Source of the DNA: Streptomyces sp. NBC_00554
GTDB taxonomy: Bacteria > Actinomycetota > Actinomycetes > Streptomycetales > Streptomycetaceae
Assembly: GCF_041431135.1 (NCBI RefSeq)
Contig: NZ_CP107799.1
Span: 3,596,001-3,660,000, forward strand
Direction: 5' to 3'
DNA length: 64,000 bases
Below, in pieces: positions 50,042 to 58,569 of the stretch. The position numbers and the translations under genes were made by a program. Numbering within the stretch: position 1 is the stretch's first letter; each line of letters starts with the position of its first letter. The notes beneath the pieces were generated by a model. That model was not told where the DNA came from. It did not search any database and saw only the letters and a program-made list of their open reading frames with translations.

Positions 50042-50803
50042 TCAGGACTCCCAGGCCGGGCGCTGGGTCTTGAACTGGCTGAAGATCTTCTCGAAGACCT
50101 CGTCGCCCGCGCCCTTCTGTTCGGCGTTCGCGCTCGCCGACATCATCTGGAGCAGCTCCCGGAACGGGAACCCCTGCAGCCGGGCGTTGAACTTCGGGGC
50201 GAACGCCTGGAGCACCTGCTCGCCCATGTCCGTGATGCCGCCCACCCCTATCGCGTACAGGCGGAAGCGGCGGGCGCTCTGCTCGTCGGCGAGTACCGGG
50301 ATCAACCGGTGCCAGGAGTCGGTCAGATGGCCCGTGCCGTCGGTCGGCAGACCGTCGGTGACCAGGCAGATCTGCGGCCGGTAGTACTGGAGTCCGGAGG
50401 CGCGCAGCTCGGCCTTGCGGGCCGCGACGATGTGCATCGACAGTTCGACGGCCTCCGTCATCAGGGTCACCCCCGCGGCGGCGAGCTGCGGCGGCCGGAA
50501 CATGTGGGCGGGCACGAAGGGGCTCACCGGGGCGCGCGGGTCCAGGAGTTGGGGCCCGCGCCAGGCGACGACGCCCTGGCCGCCGAAGGTGACCACGGCG
50601 ACCTCGACGCTGTAACTGAGGCTGACGTCGTCGTGCAGTTCCCGGGTCCACTCCATGAGCGCGTTGTTGAGCGTCTGGATGGGGCGGCCCGCCATGGAGC
50701 TGGAGGTGTCGAGGCAGAGCACGAGGGGCAGGCGTTGCGCGTTGTTCTCGAACTCGATGTCGGCGTACTCCGCCGGCATGGTGGGCGGGTGATCGCTGTG
50801 CAT
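50042..50803 (-). CDS. TerY-like vWA-domain protein
   Basis: 253 residues, a single von Willebrand A domain: QRLPLVLCLDTSSSMAGRPI with MIDAS DxSxS (Asp32), PQICLVTDGLPTDG, and RLYAIGVGG. No signal peptide, so cytoplasmic. TerY proteins act with a PP2C and a kinase, both encoded immediately downstream. AGGAG lies ahead of the ATG. Likely the scaffold or substrate of the phospho-cycle. Confidence 0.9.
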   Translation of the reverse strand: MHSDHPPTMPAEYADIEFENNAQRLPLVLCLDTSSSMAGRPIQTLNNALMEWTRELHDDVSLSYSVEVAVVTFGGQGVVAWRGPQLLDPRAPVSPFVPAHMFRPPQLAAAGVTLMTEAVELSMHIVAARKAELRASGLQYYRPQICLVTDGLPTDGTGHLTDSWHRLIPVLADEQSARRFRLYAIGVGGITDMGEQVLQAFAPKFNARLQGFPFRELLQMMSASANAEQKGAGDEVFEKIFSQFKTQRPAWES

Positions 50804-50844
50804 CTCTGTTCTCTTCTCCTGGTTTCCGGGGTGTCTCACGGGCC

Positions 50845-51828
50845 TCAGGACCGGGTGCCTTTGGCGTGCCGTCCCGTGGTGGGCGGGAAGGCGTACAGGA
50901 CGTCGGAGTCGCGCTCGCGTGCGTCCGTGACGTCGACGAGCTGGCCGGGCGCGGGCGGCGGGCGGCCGGGCTCCGCCCACACGGCGCGGTACAGCACGCG
51001 GCCGAGCTCGACGTAGCCCTGCGGGTGCAGTTCGGTGCGGACGACGGCGGACCTCGCGGGGCCGGATACGTTGCCGACCCGGCGCCCGTGGCGGGTGGCC
51101 GGCTCCACCCTGAGGTGGGTGGTCTTCTCGTCGGCCGCGCGGCTGTTCGTGGTGGGAATCGTGCTGCCGCCCGCTGCGGCGAGGGTGCGGCGGGGCGCCG
51201 CGCGGGAGGAGCGGCGGATGGCGAGCACGAGGGCGGCAAGCAGGACTACGAGGAGGGCGCTCACGATTACGAGGGGGAGGTCGTCCCAGACGGAGGACTT
51301 GCCGGAGGTGGAGACGGAGAACGACTGCTTGGCGCGGTAGGTGGCCGGAGCCGCGTCCATCAGTTCCTGGCCGGTCAGCGACTTGGCGGCGAGCAGACCG
51401 CAGGCGGAGTGGAGTTCCGTGAGGTAGCCGGGGTCACCGGCTTTCGCGGGCTCACAGGCGGGCAGTCCCTGCCGAGCAGTCCCCGGAAGTCTGTCGATGG
51501 TGGCTTTCGGGTCCACCCAGCCGGTGCCCGCCAGCAGCAGGAGCGCTGTTCCGCCCTCACCGGTCTTCCCGCCCTCCGGCACCTCGACCACGAGGTTCTG
51601 GCGGTTGTCCCACAGGGTCTGCTTGGTGGCGCCGAGGTCGCCCGCCTTGTCGTCGAAGGGCACCTGGTCGTCCAGGGTGACCAGGACACCGAACTCGTCG
51701 ATCGACTGGGACCAGCACTTGAGCCGGGCCCCGAAGTTCTCGTCGCACGTGTCGGCCACCGCCGCACCCGCGGGAAGCAGGGCGACGAGCATTCCGAAAA
51801 ACACCGCGCAAAACAGTGAACGCCTCAT
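50845..51828 (-). CDS. Hypothetical membrane protein upstream of the TerY-P triad
   Basis: 327 residues. Signal peptide (LFCAVFFGMLVALLPAGAAV, cleavage near AVA-DT), an extracellular domain of about 150 residues with cysteines (DTCDENF, LKCWSQ, LPACEPA, HSACGLL), a membrane helix (LPLVIVSALLVVLLAALVLAI) and a cytoplasmic basic tail ending in GRHAKGTRS. No family recognised. The ATG has GGGGGTTG upstream. It starts the presumed operon with the triad, 41 bases before the vWA gene, and may feed an extracellular signal to it. Confidence 0.75.
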   Translation of the reverse strand: MRRSLFCAVFFGMLVALLPAGAAVADTCDENFGARLKCWSQSIDEFGVLVTLDDQVPFDDKAGDLGATKQTLWDNRQNLVVEVPEGGKTGEGGTALLLLAGTGWVDPKATIDRLPGTARQGLPACEPAKAGDPGYLTELHSACGLLAAKSLTGQELMDAAPATYRAKQSFSVSTSGKSSVWDDLPLVIVSALLVVLLAALVLAIRRSSRAAPRRTLAAAGGSTIPTTNSRAADEKTTHLRVEPATRHGRRVGNVSGPARSAVVRTELHPQGYVELGRVLYRAVWAEPGRPPPAPGQLVDVTDARERDSDVLYAFPPTTGRHAKGTRS

Positions 51829-51921
51829 GGGCAACCCCCCGTGGCCTAAAAGGCACTCGCCCATAGTGAGGGCAACCGGCGTGCGCCCGGAAGGGTTTTA
51901 GGGAAACCACCGCTTTCACTT

Positions 51922-52401
51922 CTACAACTTGAATACCTGATGGCAGCGGATGAACATCTGCCTCGCCCGTTCCACCCAATCACTGGCCAAAGCATCGAAA
52001 TCCGTTTGCGTCATCCGGCAGGTCAGCGGCAGATCGCAGACCCCGGCGAGACAGGGCCGCGGCCCCCGTACGTCCCATACCGAGAGCATGGGATTCAGTT
52101 GTTCGGTATTCCATGCGTTCGAGGCCGCGGCGGCGACCGCCAGTTGATCCTGGCGCAGATAATGACCATCCGTCACGAAGGCGACCAGTAGCCGTTTGGT
52201 GGTCATGAATCTCACGGTGACCTGCCGTCCCGTCTCCTTGAGATCGAATTGCATGGACACGGAAACGGTGTCGGTCACGGTGTGGTAGTTCCGTCCGGCC
52301 ACCCAGCTCTCCACCATCCGCCGCCAGTGCGCACCGATCTCGAGTACCTCGGGCTCCCGGCCGGGAAAACGCGTGGGTGAGGAATCAGGCGTCGCCGCCA
52401 C
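51922..52401 (-). CDS. YbjN-like hypothetical protein
   Basis: About 159 residues from GTG 52401. Segments FMTTKRLLVAFVTDGHYLRQ, AASNAWNTEQLNPMLSVWDV and a C-terminal helix (DALASDWVERARQMFIRC) recall YbjN/type III chaperone-like sensory regulators. It overlaps the end of the upstream kinase gene by 17 bases and may be its partner or substrate. A 93-base gap follows. Confidence 0.65.
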   Translation of the reverse strand: MAATPDSSPTRFPGREPEVLEIGAHWRRMVESWVAGRNYHTVTDTVSVSMQFDLKETGRQVTVRFMTTKRLLVAFVTDGHYLRQDQLAVAAAASNAWNTEQLNPMLSVWDVRGPRPCLAGVCDLPLTCRMTQTDFDALASDWVERARQMFIRCHQVFKL

Positions 52402-53404
52402 GGCCCACCGCCTCGGCGACCATCGCGTCGGTCAGCCCGGCGTCCAGCAGCGCCTGGGCGTGCAGCAGCAGACAGGAGGGCACGGACACACTCGTACCGG
52501 CCCCGCGCCCCGCGGCCGCGGCCCTGCGGCGGTCGGCCAGATCACTGGTGCGCACCTTGATGCTGTGGGCCACGGTGGGCGGCGGCCAGGACGCCGGTTT
52601 CGGGGTCTCCTCCAGCAACGCGGCGAGCAGTTCGTCCAGTTGAGGCCGGTCCTCGGGCCGCTTGGCCAGACAGCGCGCGATCAGCTCGCGCGTTCCCCGG
52701 GGTACGGCGTCGAGTTCGGGTTCGCTCTGTACGACCCGGAAGCGCACGGCGTCGCCGCTCCCGAACGGGGGCCTTCCCGACAGGGCGAACACCAGCACCC
52801 CGCCGAGGGAGAAGACATCGCTGGGCGGCCCCACCTTCGCGCCCTTGATCTGCTCGGGCGACATGAACGGCGGTGTGCCGACGACGATGCCGGTCTGGGT
52901 GAGCCCGGGTACGCCGTCGACGCGGGAGATCCCGAAGTCGATGACGCGCGGACCGTCGGAGGCGAGGAGCACGTTCGCCGGTTTCAGGTCACGGTGTACG
53001 ACGCGGGCGGCGTGGATAGCCTGGAGCGCCTCGACCAGGCCCGCGCCCAGCTGCCGTACCTGCGGCTCGGGCAGCGGTCCGTCGGTGCGGACGGCTTCGG
53101 CGAGCGAGGGTCCGGGCACGTACATCGTGGCCAGCCACGGCAGTTCGGCCTGGGTGTCGGCGTCGACGACGGCTGCGGTGTACGCGCCGCTGACCACCCG
53201 CGCGGCCGCGACCTCACGCGCGAAGCGCTCCCGGAACTCGCTCTCCGCCGCCAGCTCGGCCCGCACCACCTTCACCGCGACCTCGCGCCCGGCCGGCGAA
53301 CGGCCGAGATACACCCATCCCATCCCGCCGGAGCCCAGCCGTCCGACGATGCGGTACGGCCCGATCTTCAGGGGGTCACTGACGGGCGTGCGCACCCCGC
53401 TCAC
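52385..53404 (-). CDS. Soluble Ser/Thr protein kinase
   Basis: 339 residues from GTG 53404. Intact Hanks-type domain: GSGGMG (24-29), Lys45, HRDLKPAN (Asp139), DFG (156-158), SPEQIKG activation segment. Unlike the two receptor kinases it has no membrane helix; the C-terminal 75 residues are a Ser/Ala-rich linker and a short helical module (CLLLHAQALLDAGLTDAM). It forms an operon with the YbjN-like gene. Its ligands and targets are unknown. Confidence 0.9.
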   Translation of the reverse strand: MSGVRTPVSDPLKIGPYRIVGRLGSGGMGWVYLGRSPAGREVAVKVVRAELAAESEFRERFAREVAAARVVSGAYTAAVVDADTQAELPWLATMYVPGPSLAEAVRTDGPLPEPQVRQLGAGLVEALQAIHAARVVHRDLKPANVLLASDGPRVIDFGISRVDGVPGLTQTGIVVGTPPFMSPEQIKGAKVGPPSDVFSLGGVLVFALSGRPPFGSGDAVRFRVVQSEPELDAVPRGTRELIARCLAKRPEDRPQLDELLAALLEETPKPASWPPPTVAHSIKVRTSDLADRRRAAAAGRGAGTSVSVPSCLLLHAQALLDAGLTDAMVAEAVGRGGDA

Positions 53405-53578
53405 CTCGATCCAGGGTTCGTTGCAGGATGTCCCGAGTGTCCCGCGAAATCCCCGCCGTGGCAGAGGTGATGGCGGAAATGGGGGCCGGGATTACGTTCG
53501 ACCCGCAAGCAGGACCACGTGCCGCGCGCAGCGGGACGACGTGCGACACCCCGTCGAGATGGCGTCCGACGCGCAAGA

Positions 53579-53618
53579 AGGCCGGGGCCACGCACACCGT
53601 TGTGCGCGGCCCCGGCCT
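53579..53618 (-). terminator. pckA terminator
   Basis: A 17-of-18-bp stem (53579-53596 with 53601-53618, one A-C mismatch) and CCGT loop lies 84 bases beyond the pckA stop codon. Confidence 0.8.
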
Positions 53619-53701
53619 CCCCCGAGTTGCGGTCACCGCGGCCGGTCTTGACGACGTCGCAGGTCAGGGCAAGTCCGACCGGCCGCGGAGATCTCCGTGG
53701 A

Positions 53702-55534
53702 CTAGCCCAGGCGCTGCACCAGCGCGCGGTACTCGTCCCACAGTTCGGTGGGCGTGTGCGTGCCGAACGTGTTGAGGTGCTCCGGTACGAGCGCGGCTTC
53801 CTCGCGCCACACGTCCTTGTCGACGGTGAGCAGGAAGTCGAGGTCGGACTCGGACAGTTCGAGCCCGTCGGTGTCCAGGGCACCCTTGGCCGGCAGGATG
53901 CCGATCGGGGTCTCGACGCCCTCGGCCCTGCCGTCGAGGCGGTCGACGATCCACTTCAGGACACGGCTGTTCTCGCCGAAGCCCGGCCACACGAACTTGC
54001 CCGCGTCGTTCTTGCGGAACCAGTTCACGTAGTAGATCTTCGGCAGCTTCGCCTGGTCCTTGTCCTTGGCGACGTCGATCCAGTGACCCATGTAGTCGCC
54101 CATGTTGTAGCCGCAGAACGGCAGCATGGCGAACGGGTCGCGGCGCAGCTCGCCGACCTTGCCCTCGGCCGCGGCGGTCTTCTCGGAGGCGACGTTCGCG
54201 CCGAGGAAGACACCGTGGTTCCAGTCGAAGGACTCCGTGACCAGCGGTACGGCGGTCGCGCGCCGGCCGCCGAAGAGGATCGCGGAGATCGGCACGCCCT
54301 TGGGGTCCTCCCACTCGGGCGCGATGATCGGGCACTGCGCGGCGGGGACGGTGAAGCGGGCGTTGGGGTGGGCGGCGGGCGTACCGGACTCCGGCGTCCA
54401 GTCGTTGCCCTTCCAATCGGTGAGGTGGGCCGGAGTCTCCTCCGTCATGCCCTCCCACCAGATGTCGTTGTCGTCGGTGAGCGCGACGTTGGTGAAGACG
54501 GAGTTGCCCCACAGCGTCTTCATCGCGTTGGCGTTGGTGTGCTCACCGGTGCCGGGCGCGACGCCGAAGAAACCGGCCTCGGGGTTGATCGCGTACAGCC
54601 GGCCGTCCTCGCCGAACCGCATCCACGCGATGTCGTCACCGATCGTCTCGACGGTCCAGCCGCCGACCGTCGGCTCCAGCATGGCAAGGTTCGTCTTGCC
54701 GCAGGCGCTCGGGAAGGCCGCGGCGACGTACTTGGACTCGCCCTGCGGCGGGGTCAGCTTGAGGATGAGCATGTGCTCGGCCAGCCAGCCCTCGTCGCGC
54801 GCCATCACGGAGGCGATGCGCAGCGCGTAGCACTTCTTGCCGAGCAGCGCGTTGCCGCCGTAGCCCGAGCCGTACGACCAGATCTCGCGGGACTCCGGGA
54901 AGTGCGAGATGTACTTCGTGGAGTTGCACGGCCACGGCACGTCCGCCTCGCCCTCGGCCAGCGGCGCTCCGAGCGTGTGCACAGCACGCACGAAGAAGCC
55001 GTCGGAGCCGAGCTCGTCCAGGACCGGCTGACCCATGCGGGTCATGGTGCGCATGGACACGGCGACGTACGCGGAGTCGGTGATCTCGACGCCGATCGCG
55101 GAGAGGTCGGAGCCGAGCGGGCCCATGCAGAAGGGCACGACGTACATTGTCCGGCCGCGCATCGAGCCGCGGAAGACACCGCCCTTGCCGTCCGTGCCCT
55201 GGAAGATCTCCCGCATCTCGGCGGGCGCCTTCCAGTGGTTCGTCGGGCCGGCGTCCTCTTCCTTCTCGGAGCAGATGAACGTCCGGTCCTCGACCCGCGC
55301 GACATCGGTCGGGTCGGAGGCGGCGTAGTAGGAGTTGGGGCGCTTGATCGGGTCGAGCTTCTTGAAGGTGCCCTTGCGGACGAGTTCCTCGCTCAGTCGC
55401 TCGTACTCGGCTTCGGATCCGTCACACCAGACCACGCTGTCCGGCTCGGTCAGTTCGGCGATCTCGTTCACCCACGAGATCAGTGCTTTGTGGTTGGTGG
55501 GTACGACGGTGGGAGCCGCGATGTCGCGCGCCAC
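53702..55534 (-). CDS. pckA: GTP-dependent phosphoenolpyruvate carboxykinase
   Basis: 610 residues, the usual length of the GTP-dependent class. The P-loop/reactive-cysteine segment is FPSACGKTNLAML; GDDIAWMRF, NPEAGFFGVAPGTG, ILFGGRRA and FCGYNMGDYMGHW are all conserved. It converts oxaloacetate and GTP to PEP, CO2 and GDP and is the main gluconeogenic entry when the cell grows on TCA intermediates. GTG 55534 is chosen: AGGAG lies six bases upstream. Monocistronic, with its own terminator. Confidence 0.97.
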   Translation of the reverse strand: MARDIAAPTVVPTNHKALISWVNEIAELTEPDSVVWCDGSEAEYERLSEELVRKGTFKKLDPIKRPNSYYAASDPTDVARVEDRTFICSEKEEDAGPTNHWKAPAEMREIFQGTDGKGGVFRGSMRGRTMYVVPFCMGPLGSDLSAIGVEITDSAYVAVSMRTMTRMGQPVLDELGSDGFFVRAVHTLGAPLAEGEADVPWPCNSTKYISHFPESREIWSYGSGYGGNALLGKKCYALRIASVMARDEGWLAEHMLILKLTPPQGESKYVAAAFPSACGKTNLAMLEPTVGGWTVETIGDDIAWMRFGEDGRLYAINPEAGFFGVAPGTGEHTNANAMKTLWGNSVFTNVALTDDNDIWWEGMTEETPAHLTDWKGNDWTPESGTPAAHPNARFTVPAAQCPIIAPEWEDPKGVPISAILFGGRRATAVPLVTESFDWNHGVFLGANVASEKTAAAEGKVGELRRDPFAMLPFCGYNMGDYMGHWIDVAKDKDQAKLPKIYYVNWFRKNDAGKFVWPGFGENSRVLKWIVDRLDGRAEGVETPIGILPAKGALDTDGLELSESDLDFLLTVDKDVWREEAALVPEHLNTFGTHTPTELWDEYRALVQRLG

Positions 55535-55872
55535 GATTGCTCCTAAATGAGGGGTTTTGTTGTTTGTGCCCCGTGGGGGCTGCGACCCGGACGCTTCACG
55601 ATGGTGGATCCCCTGGCGCTCATCCGGTGCCGACCGCACTCATTTGATCATCCGACTAGACCGCGCATATGTCCAGAGGGCCTCACAGACGAGCGAAGTG
55701 AGGATCGCCACTCATCTCCGGGTTTTCTCCGCGCCATTTGGGGTTCACCCCCCATCACCCGGCGCACCGCGGCCTATCGCGCCCCGGGCGCCCGTGAGAC
55801 GATGGCCACTATTCGCCCTTCATAAGGGCATCCTGATACGTAACTTACGGTTCCGTAGGTACGATTCAGCGC
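55535..55872. other. Divergent intergenic region (338 bp)
   Basis: Carries pckA and hemolysin III promoters. A CCTCAC/GTGAGG inverted pair lies near 55684-55705. No gene is supported. Confidence 0.55.
55844..55865 (+). promoter_or_regulatory. Operator-promoter of the hemolysin III gene
   Basis: CTTACGG-TT-CCGTAGG (55844-55859), a 7-bp inverted repeat with one mismatch, abuts a TACGAT -10 (55860-55865) seven bases before ATG 55873. A regulator bound here would block the promoter; the mRNA is probably leaderless. TetR-type lipid regulators use similar TTACGG/CCGTAA sites, from memory. Confidence 0.6.
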
Positions 55873-56631
55873 ATGACTGCGTCCGTCCCCGACGCGCCCA
55901 CGGACTCGCCGGCCGCCGGCCACGGTTCCGTCGCGCACTCCTCGTCGCGCTCGTCCTCCACACATCTGTCGCTGCCGCACCCGTCGCTGTCGGACGAGAT
56001 CAAGCCCAAGCTCCGCGGCTGGCTGCATCTCGGCATGTTTCCGGCCGTCCTCATCTCGGGCCTGGTGCTCACCGCTCTCGCGAGTTCGACACGCGCCCGC
56101 GTCGCCTGCGCGATCTTCGCCCTGACGGCCTGCCTCCTGTTCGGAGTCAGCGCGCTCTACCACCGGGGCAACTGGAGCCCGCGCATGGACGGGGTGCTGC
56201 GCAGACTCGACCACGCGAACATCTTCCTGATCATCGCGGGCACCTACACACCGCTGACGATGCTGCTGCTGCCGGAAGCCAAGGGACAGTGGCTCCTGTG
56301 GAGCATCTGGGCCGCGGCCGCGGCGGGCATCATCTTCCGGGTGTTCTGGGTCGGCGCCCCACGCTGGCTCTACACCCCCTGCTACATCGCGATGGGCTGG
56401 GCGGCCGTCTTCTTCCTCCCCGACTTCATGCGGACGGGCGGCATCGCCGTGCTCGTACTGGTGATCGTCGGCGGGCTGATGTACAGCGCGGGCGGCGTGA
56501 TCTACGGGATCAAGCGCCCCAACCCGTCACCCAGCTGGTTCGGCTTCCACGAGGTGTTCCACTCCCTCACCGTCGGGGCGTTCGTCGTGCACTACGTCGG
56601 GATCTCGCTGGTGGCCTATCAGCACGGCTGA
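55873..56631 (+). CDS. Hemolysin III (PAQR)-family membrane protein
   Basis: 252 residues. A Ser/His-rich N-terminus of about 45 residues precedes seven helices with PAQR motifs: LFGVSALYHRGNWSP, LRRLDHANIFLIIAGTYTPL, GGVIYGIKRPNP, WFGFHEVFHSLTVGAFVVHY. The conserved Ser, Asp and His residues that bind zinc in PAQR proteins are present. Bacterial members affect membrane lipid homeostasis. Ends before a strong terminator. Confidence 0.9.
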   Translation: MTASVPDAPTDSPAAGHGSVAHSSSRSSSTHLSLPHPSLSDEIKPKLRGWLHLGMFPAVLISGLVLTALASSTRARVACAIFALTACLLFGVSALYHRGNWSPRMDGVLRRLDHANIFLIIAGTYTPLTMLLLPEAKGQWLLWSIWAAAAAGIIFRVFWVGAPRWLYTPCYIAMGWAAVFFLPDFMRTGGIAVLVLVIVGGLMYSAGGVIYGIKRPNPSPSWFGFHEVFHSLTVGAFVVHYVGISLVAYQHG

Positions 56632-56808
56632 TCTTTTTGACCGACTCACCCTCAGTGGCCGTGGCTTCGAAGCCGCGGCCACTTTGCATGTCACGGCGGC
56701 CACACCCACCACCACGACCCCCAGGACCGCGGTCGCGCCGCCGACCAGGAACGCGACCACGCACAGCGCGGCGACCAGCAGCGCCAGCACATTGACAGTG
56801 CTCCTCAC
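56527..56808 (-). CDS. Possible small membrane protein
   Basis: 93 residues from GTG 56808. The first 40 residues are convincingly hydrophobic with two helices (NVLALLVAALCVVAFLVGG, AVLGVVVVGVAAVTC) and a GGAGGGAGGGGG ribosome-binding site, and a damage-type promoter motif lies upstream. The C-terminal half is antisense to the hemolysin III terminator and gene and does not look coding, so the true 3' end may differ. Confidence 0.35.
   Translation of the reverse strand: MRSTVNVLALLVAALCVVAFLVGGATAVLGVVVVGVAAVTCKVAAASKPRPLRVSRSKRSAVLIGHQRDPDVVHDERPDGEGVEHLVEAEPAG
56654..56683 (+). terminator. Hemolysin III gene terminator
   Basis: An almost perfect hairpin of 15 pairs including one G-T wobble spans 56654-56683 and is followed by TT, close to a classical intrinsic terminator. 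Confidence 0.85.
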
Positions 56809-56873
56809 GAGCCCCCTCCCTCCATCACGACGAGCCCCCTCCTCCATCACGGACCGTGAATCAGCCCCATCTC

Positions 56874-56896
56874 AGAGTGACATGCCGCACTGACAA
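56874..56896 (-). promoter_or_regulatory. Third PafBC-like motif
   Basis: TTGTCAGTG (56896-56888), eight bases, CACTCT (56879-56874) on the minus strand. The -10 resembles that before the GNAT gene. Confidence 0.4.
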
Positions 56897-56954
56897 TGAG
56901 CCCCTCCCCGCAGCTCCCCCTGCCCGCCCTCCCCGTCCACTCCCCCTCCACACA

Positions 56955-56987
56955 TTGACAGCAACCACCTTTTGAGAGCTACTCTCA
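56955..56987 (+). promoter_or_regulatory. MFS-TetR promoter with palindromic operator
   Basis: TTGACA (56955-56960) and TACTCT (56980-56985) are separated by 19 bases. The perfect palindrome TGAGAG-CTA-CTCTCA (56973-56987) covers the -10. ATG 56992 is five bases further, so the transcript is leaderless or nearly so. Expected target of the TetR repressor encoded downstream. Confidence 0.8.
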
Positions 56988-56991
56988 TTTC

Positions 56992-58569
56992 ATGGTTACT
57001 GTCACTAACGATGGCGCCGTACGGCGCGACCCCCGCCGCTGGTGGGCCCTCGGGGCCCTGGTCGCGAGCATGCTCGTGCTCGGTTTCGACATGACGATCC
57101 TCAATGTGGCGCTGCCCACGATGGCCCGGGACCTGGGCGCGTCCACCGGCGAGCAGCAGTGGATGGCCGACGCGTACGTCGTCGTCTTCGCCTCGCTGAT
57201 GCTCCCCGCCGGCCTGCTCGGCGACCGCTTCGGACGGCGCCGCATGCTCATCACCGGGCTCGGCATCTTCCTGGCCGGCTCACTCGTCGGCGCCCTCGTC
57301 GACGACGTCACGCCCGTGATCGTCGCCCGCGCCGTGATGGGCATCGGCGGCGCGCTCGTGATGCCGCTCGCGATGGCCGTACTGCCCACGCTGTTCGCAC
57401 CCGACGAGCGGACCAAGGCCGTCGGCGCGGTGTCCGCCGCCTCCGCCCTCGGCATGCCGCTCGGCCCGATCATCGGCGGCTGGCTCCTCGACCACTTCTG
57501 GTGGGGCTCGGTCTTCCTGGTCAACGTGCCCATGGCCGCGCTCGGCATCGCCGCCTGCGTCTTCCTGCTCCCCGAGACCCGCGACCCGGCCGCACCCAAG
57601 GTCGACGCCGTCTCCACCGCGTACACCGCGGCCGGCCTCAGCATCCTGATCTACGCGATCATCGAGGCCCCGCACCGCGGCTGGGGCGACCCGCTGATCC
57701 TCGCCCTGTTCACGGCTTCCGCGCTCCTGATCACACTCCTCGTCGTACGCGAACGCCGCAGCCCGCGCCCGATGCTGGACCTCTCCCTCCTCGCCCAGCG
57801 CGGCTTCCTCCTCAACACACTCGCCGCGACCCTCGTCCTGTTCGTCCTGTCCGGGCTGCTGTTCGTGCTGCCGCAGTATCTGCAGGCGGTACTCGGGTAC
57901 GACGCCTTCGCCACCGGGGTGCGGCTGCTGCCGATGATGGGCGGACTGCTGGTGGCCGCGAGGGGCGCGGAGCCGCTGATCCGGAGGTTCGGGGCGCGCG
58001 CGGTGATCAGCGCGGGCCTGGTCGCGCTCGCCTTCGCCGCGATCCTGGGCAGCCGTACGACGGTCGACGACGGGTACGGCTTCACCGCCCTGTGGCTGTC
58101 CATCGCCGGGCTCGGCTTCGGCTTCGCCGTCGTCCCCGCGATGTCCGCCGCCCTCGGCGCGCTGCCCCGCGACCGCGCCGGCAGCGGCTCCGGGCTCCTC
58201 ATGACGGTGCGCCAGGTGGGCAGCGCGATCGGTATCGCCCTGCTCGGCTCGCTGCTGGCGGGCGCGTACAGCGACCGGCTCGACACCTCGGGCCTTGCGC
58301 GCGCCGCCGCGGACACCGCCTCCGACTCGGTGGTCGGCGCCCATGTCGTCGCCGGCCGGCTCGGCGACAGCGCGCTCGCCGCCTCCGCCGACGCCTCGTA
58401 CATCCACGGCATGAACCTGGTCCTGCTGGTCAGCGGGGTCGCGGCGCTCATCACCGCGCTGCTGGCCGCGGCGCTGCTGCCGAACGCGAAGCCGTCCGAG
58501 CCCGCCGGCCGCCCCACCCCCGAGAAGGAGACCGACGTGGCCCCGGCCGCCGCAGATGCCCGACAATGA
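56992..58569 (+). CDS. DHA2-family (EmrB/QacA-type) MFS drug exporter
   Basis: 525 residues with about 14 transmembrane helices. Motifs: ALVASMLVLGFDMTILNVAL (D1), LLGDRFGRRRMLITG (motif A), ARAVMGIGGALVMPLAM and GPIIGGWLLDHFWWGSVF (motif C region). Typical of multidrug or antibiotic efflux by proton antiport. The gene is followed by its TetR regulator with ATGA overlap. Confidence 0.93.
   Translation: MVTVTNDGAVRRDPRRWWALGALVASMLVLGFDMTILNVALPTMARDLGASTGEQQWMADAYVVVFASLMLPAGLLGDRFGRRRMLITGLGIFLAGSLVGALVDDVTPVIVARAVMGIGGALVMPLAMAVLPTLFAPDERTKAVGAVSAASALGMPLGPIIGGWLLDHFWWGSVFLVNVPMAALGIAACVFLLPETRDPAAPKVDAVSTAYTAAGLSILIYAIIEAPHRGWGDPLILALFTASALLITLLVVRERRSPRPMLDLSLLAQRGFLLNTLAATLVLFVLSGLLFVLPQYLQAVLGYDAFATGVRLLPMMGGLLVAARGAEPLIRRFGARAVISAGLVALAFAAILGSRTTVDDGYGFTALWLSIAGLGFGFAVVPAMSAALGALPRDRAGSGSGLLMTVRQVGSAIGIALLGSLLAGAYSDRLDTSGLARAAADTASDSVVGAHVVAGRLGDSALAASADASYIHGMNLVLLVSGVAALITALLAAALLPNAKPSEPAGRPTPEKETDVAPAAADARQ

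Larger units (their letters stand above)
56632..56991. other. Intergenic region (360 bp)
   Basis: Holds the hemolysin III terminator, the possible small membrane gene with its promoter motif, and the MFS operator-promoter. Confidence 0.6.

Noticed and set aside
53519..55546. Plus-strand open frame opposite pckA
   Set aside because: Shadow of the pckA coding strand; it has no ribosome-binding site or family similarity.
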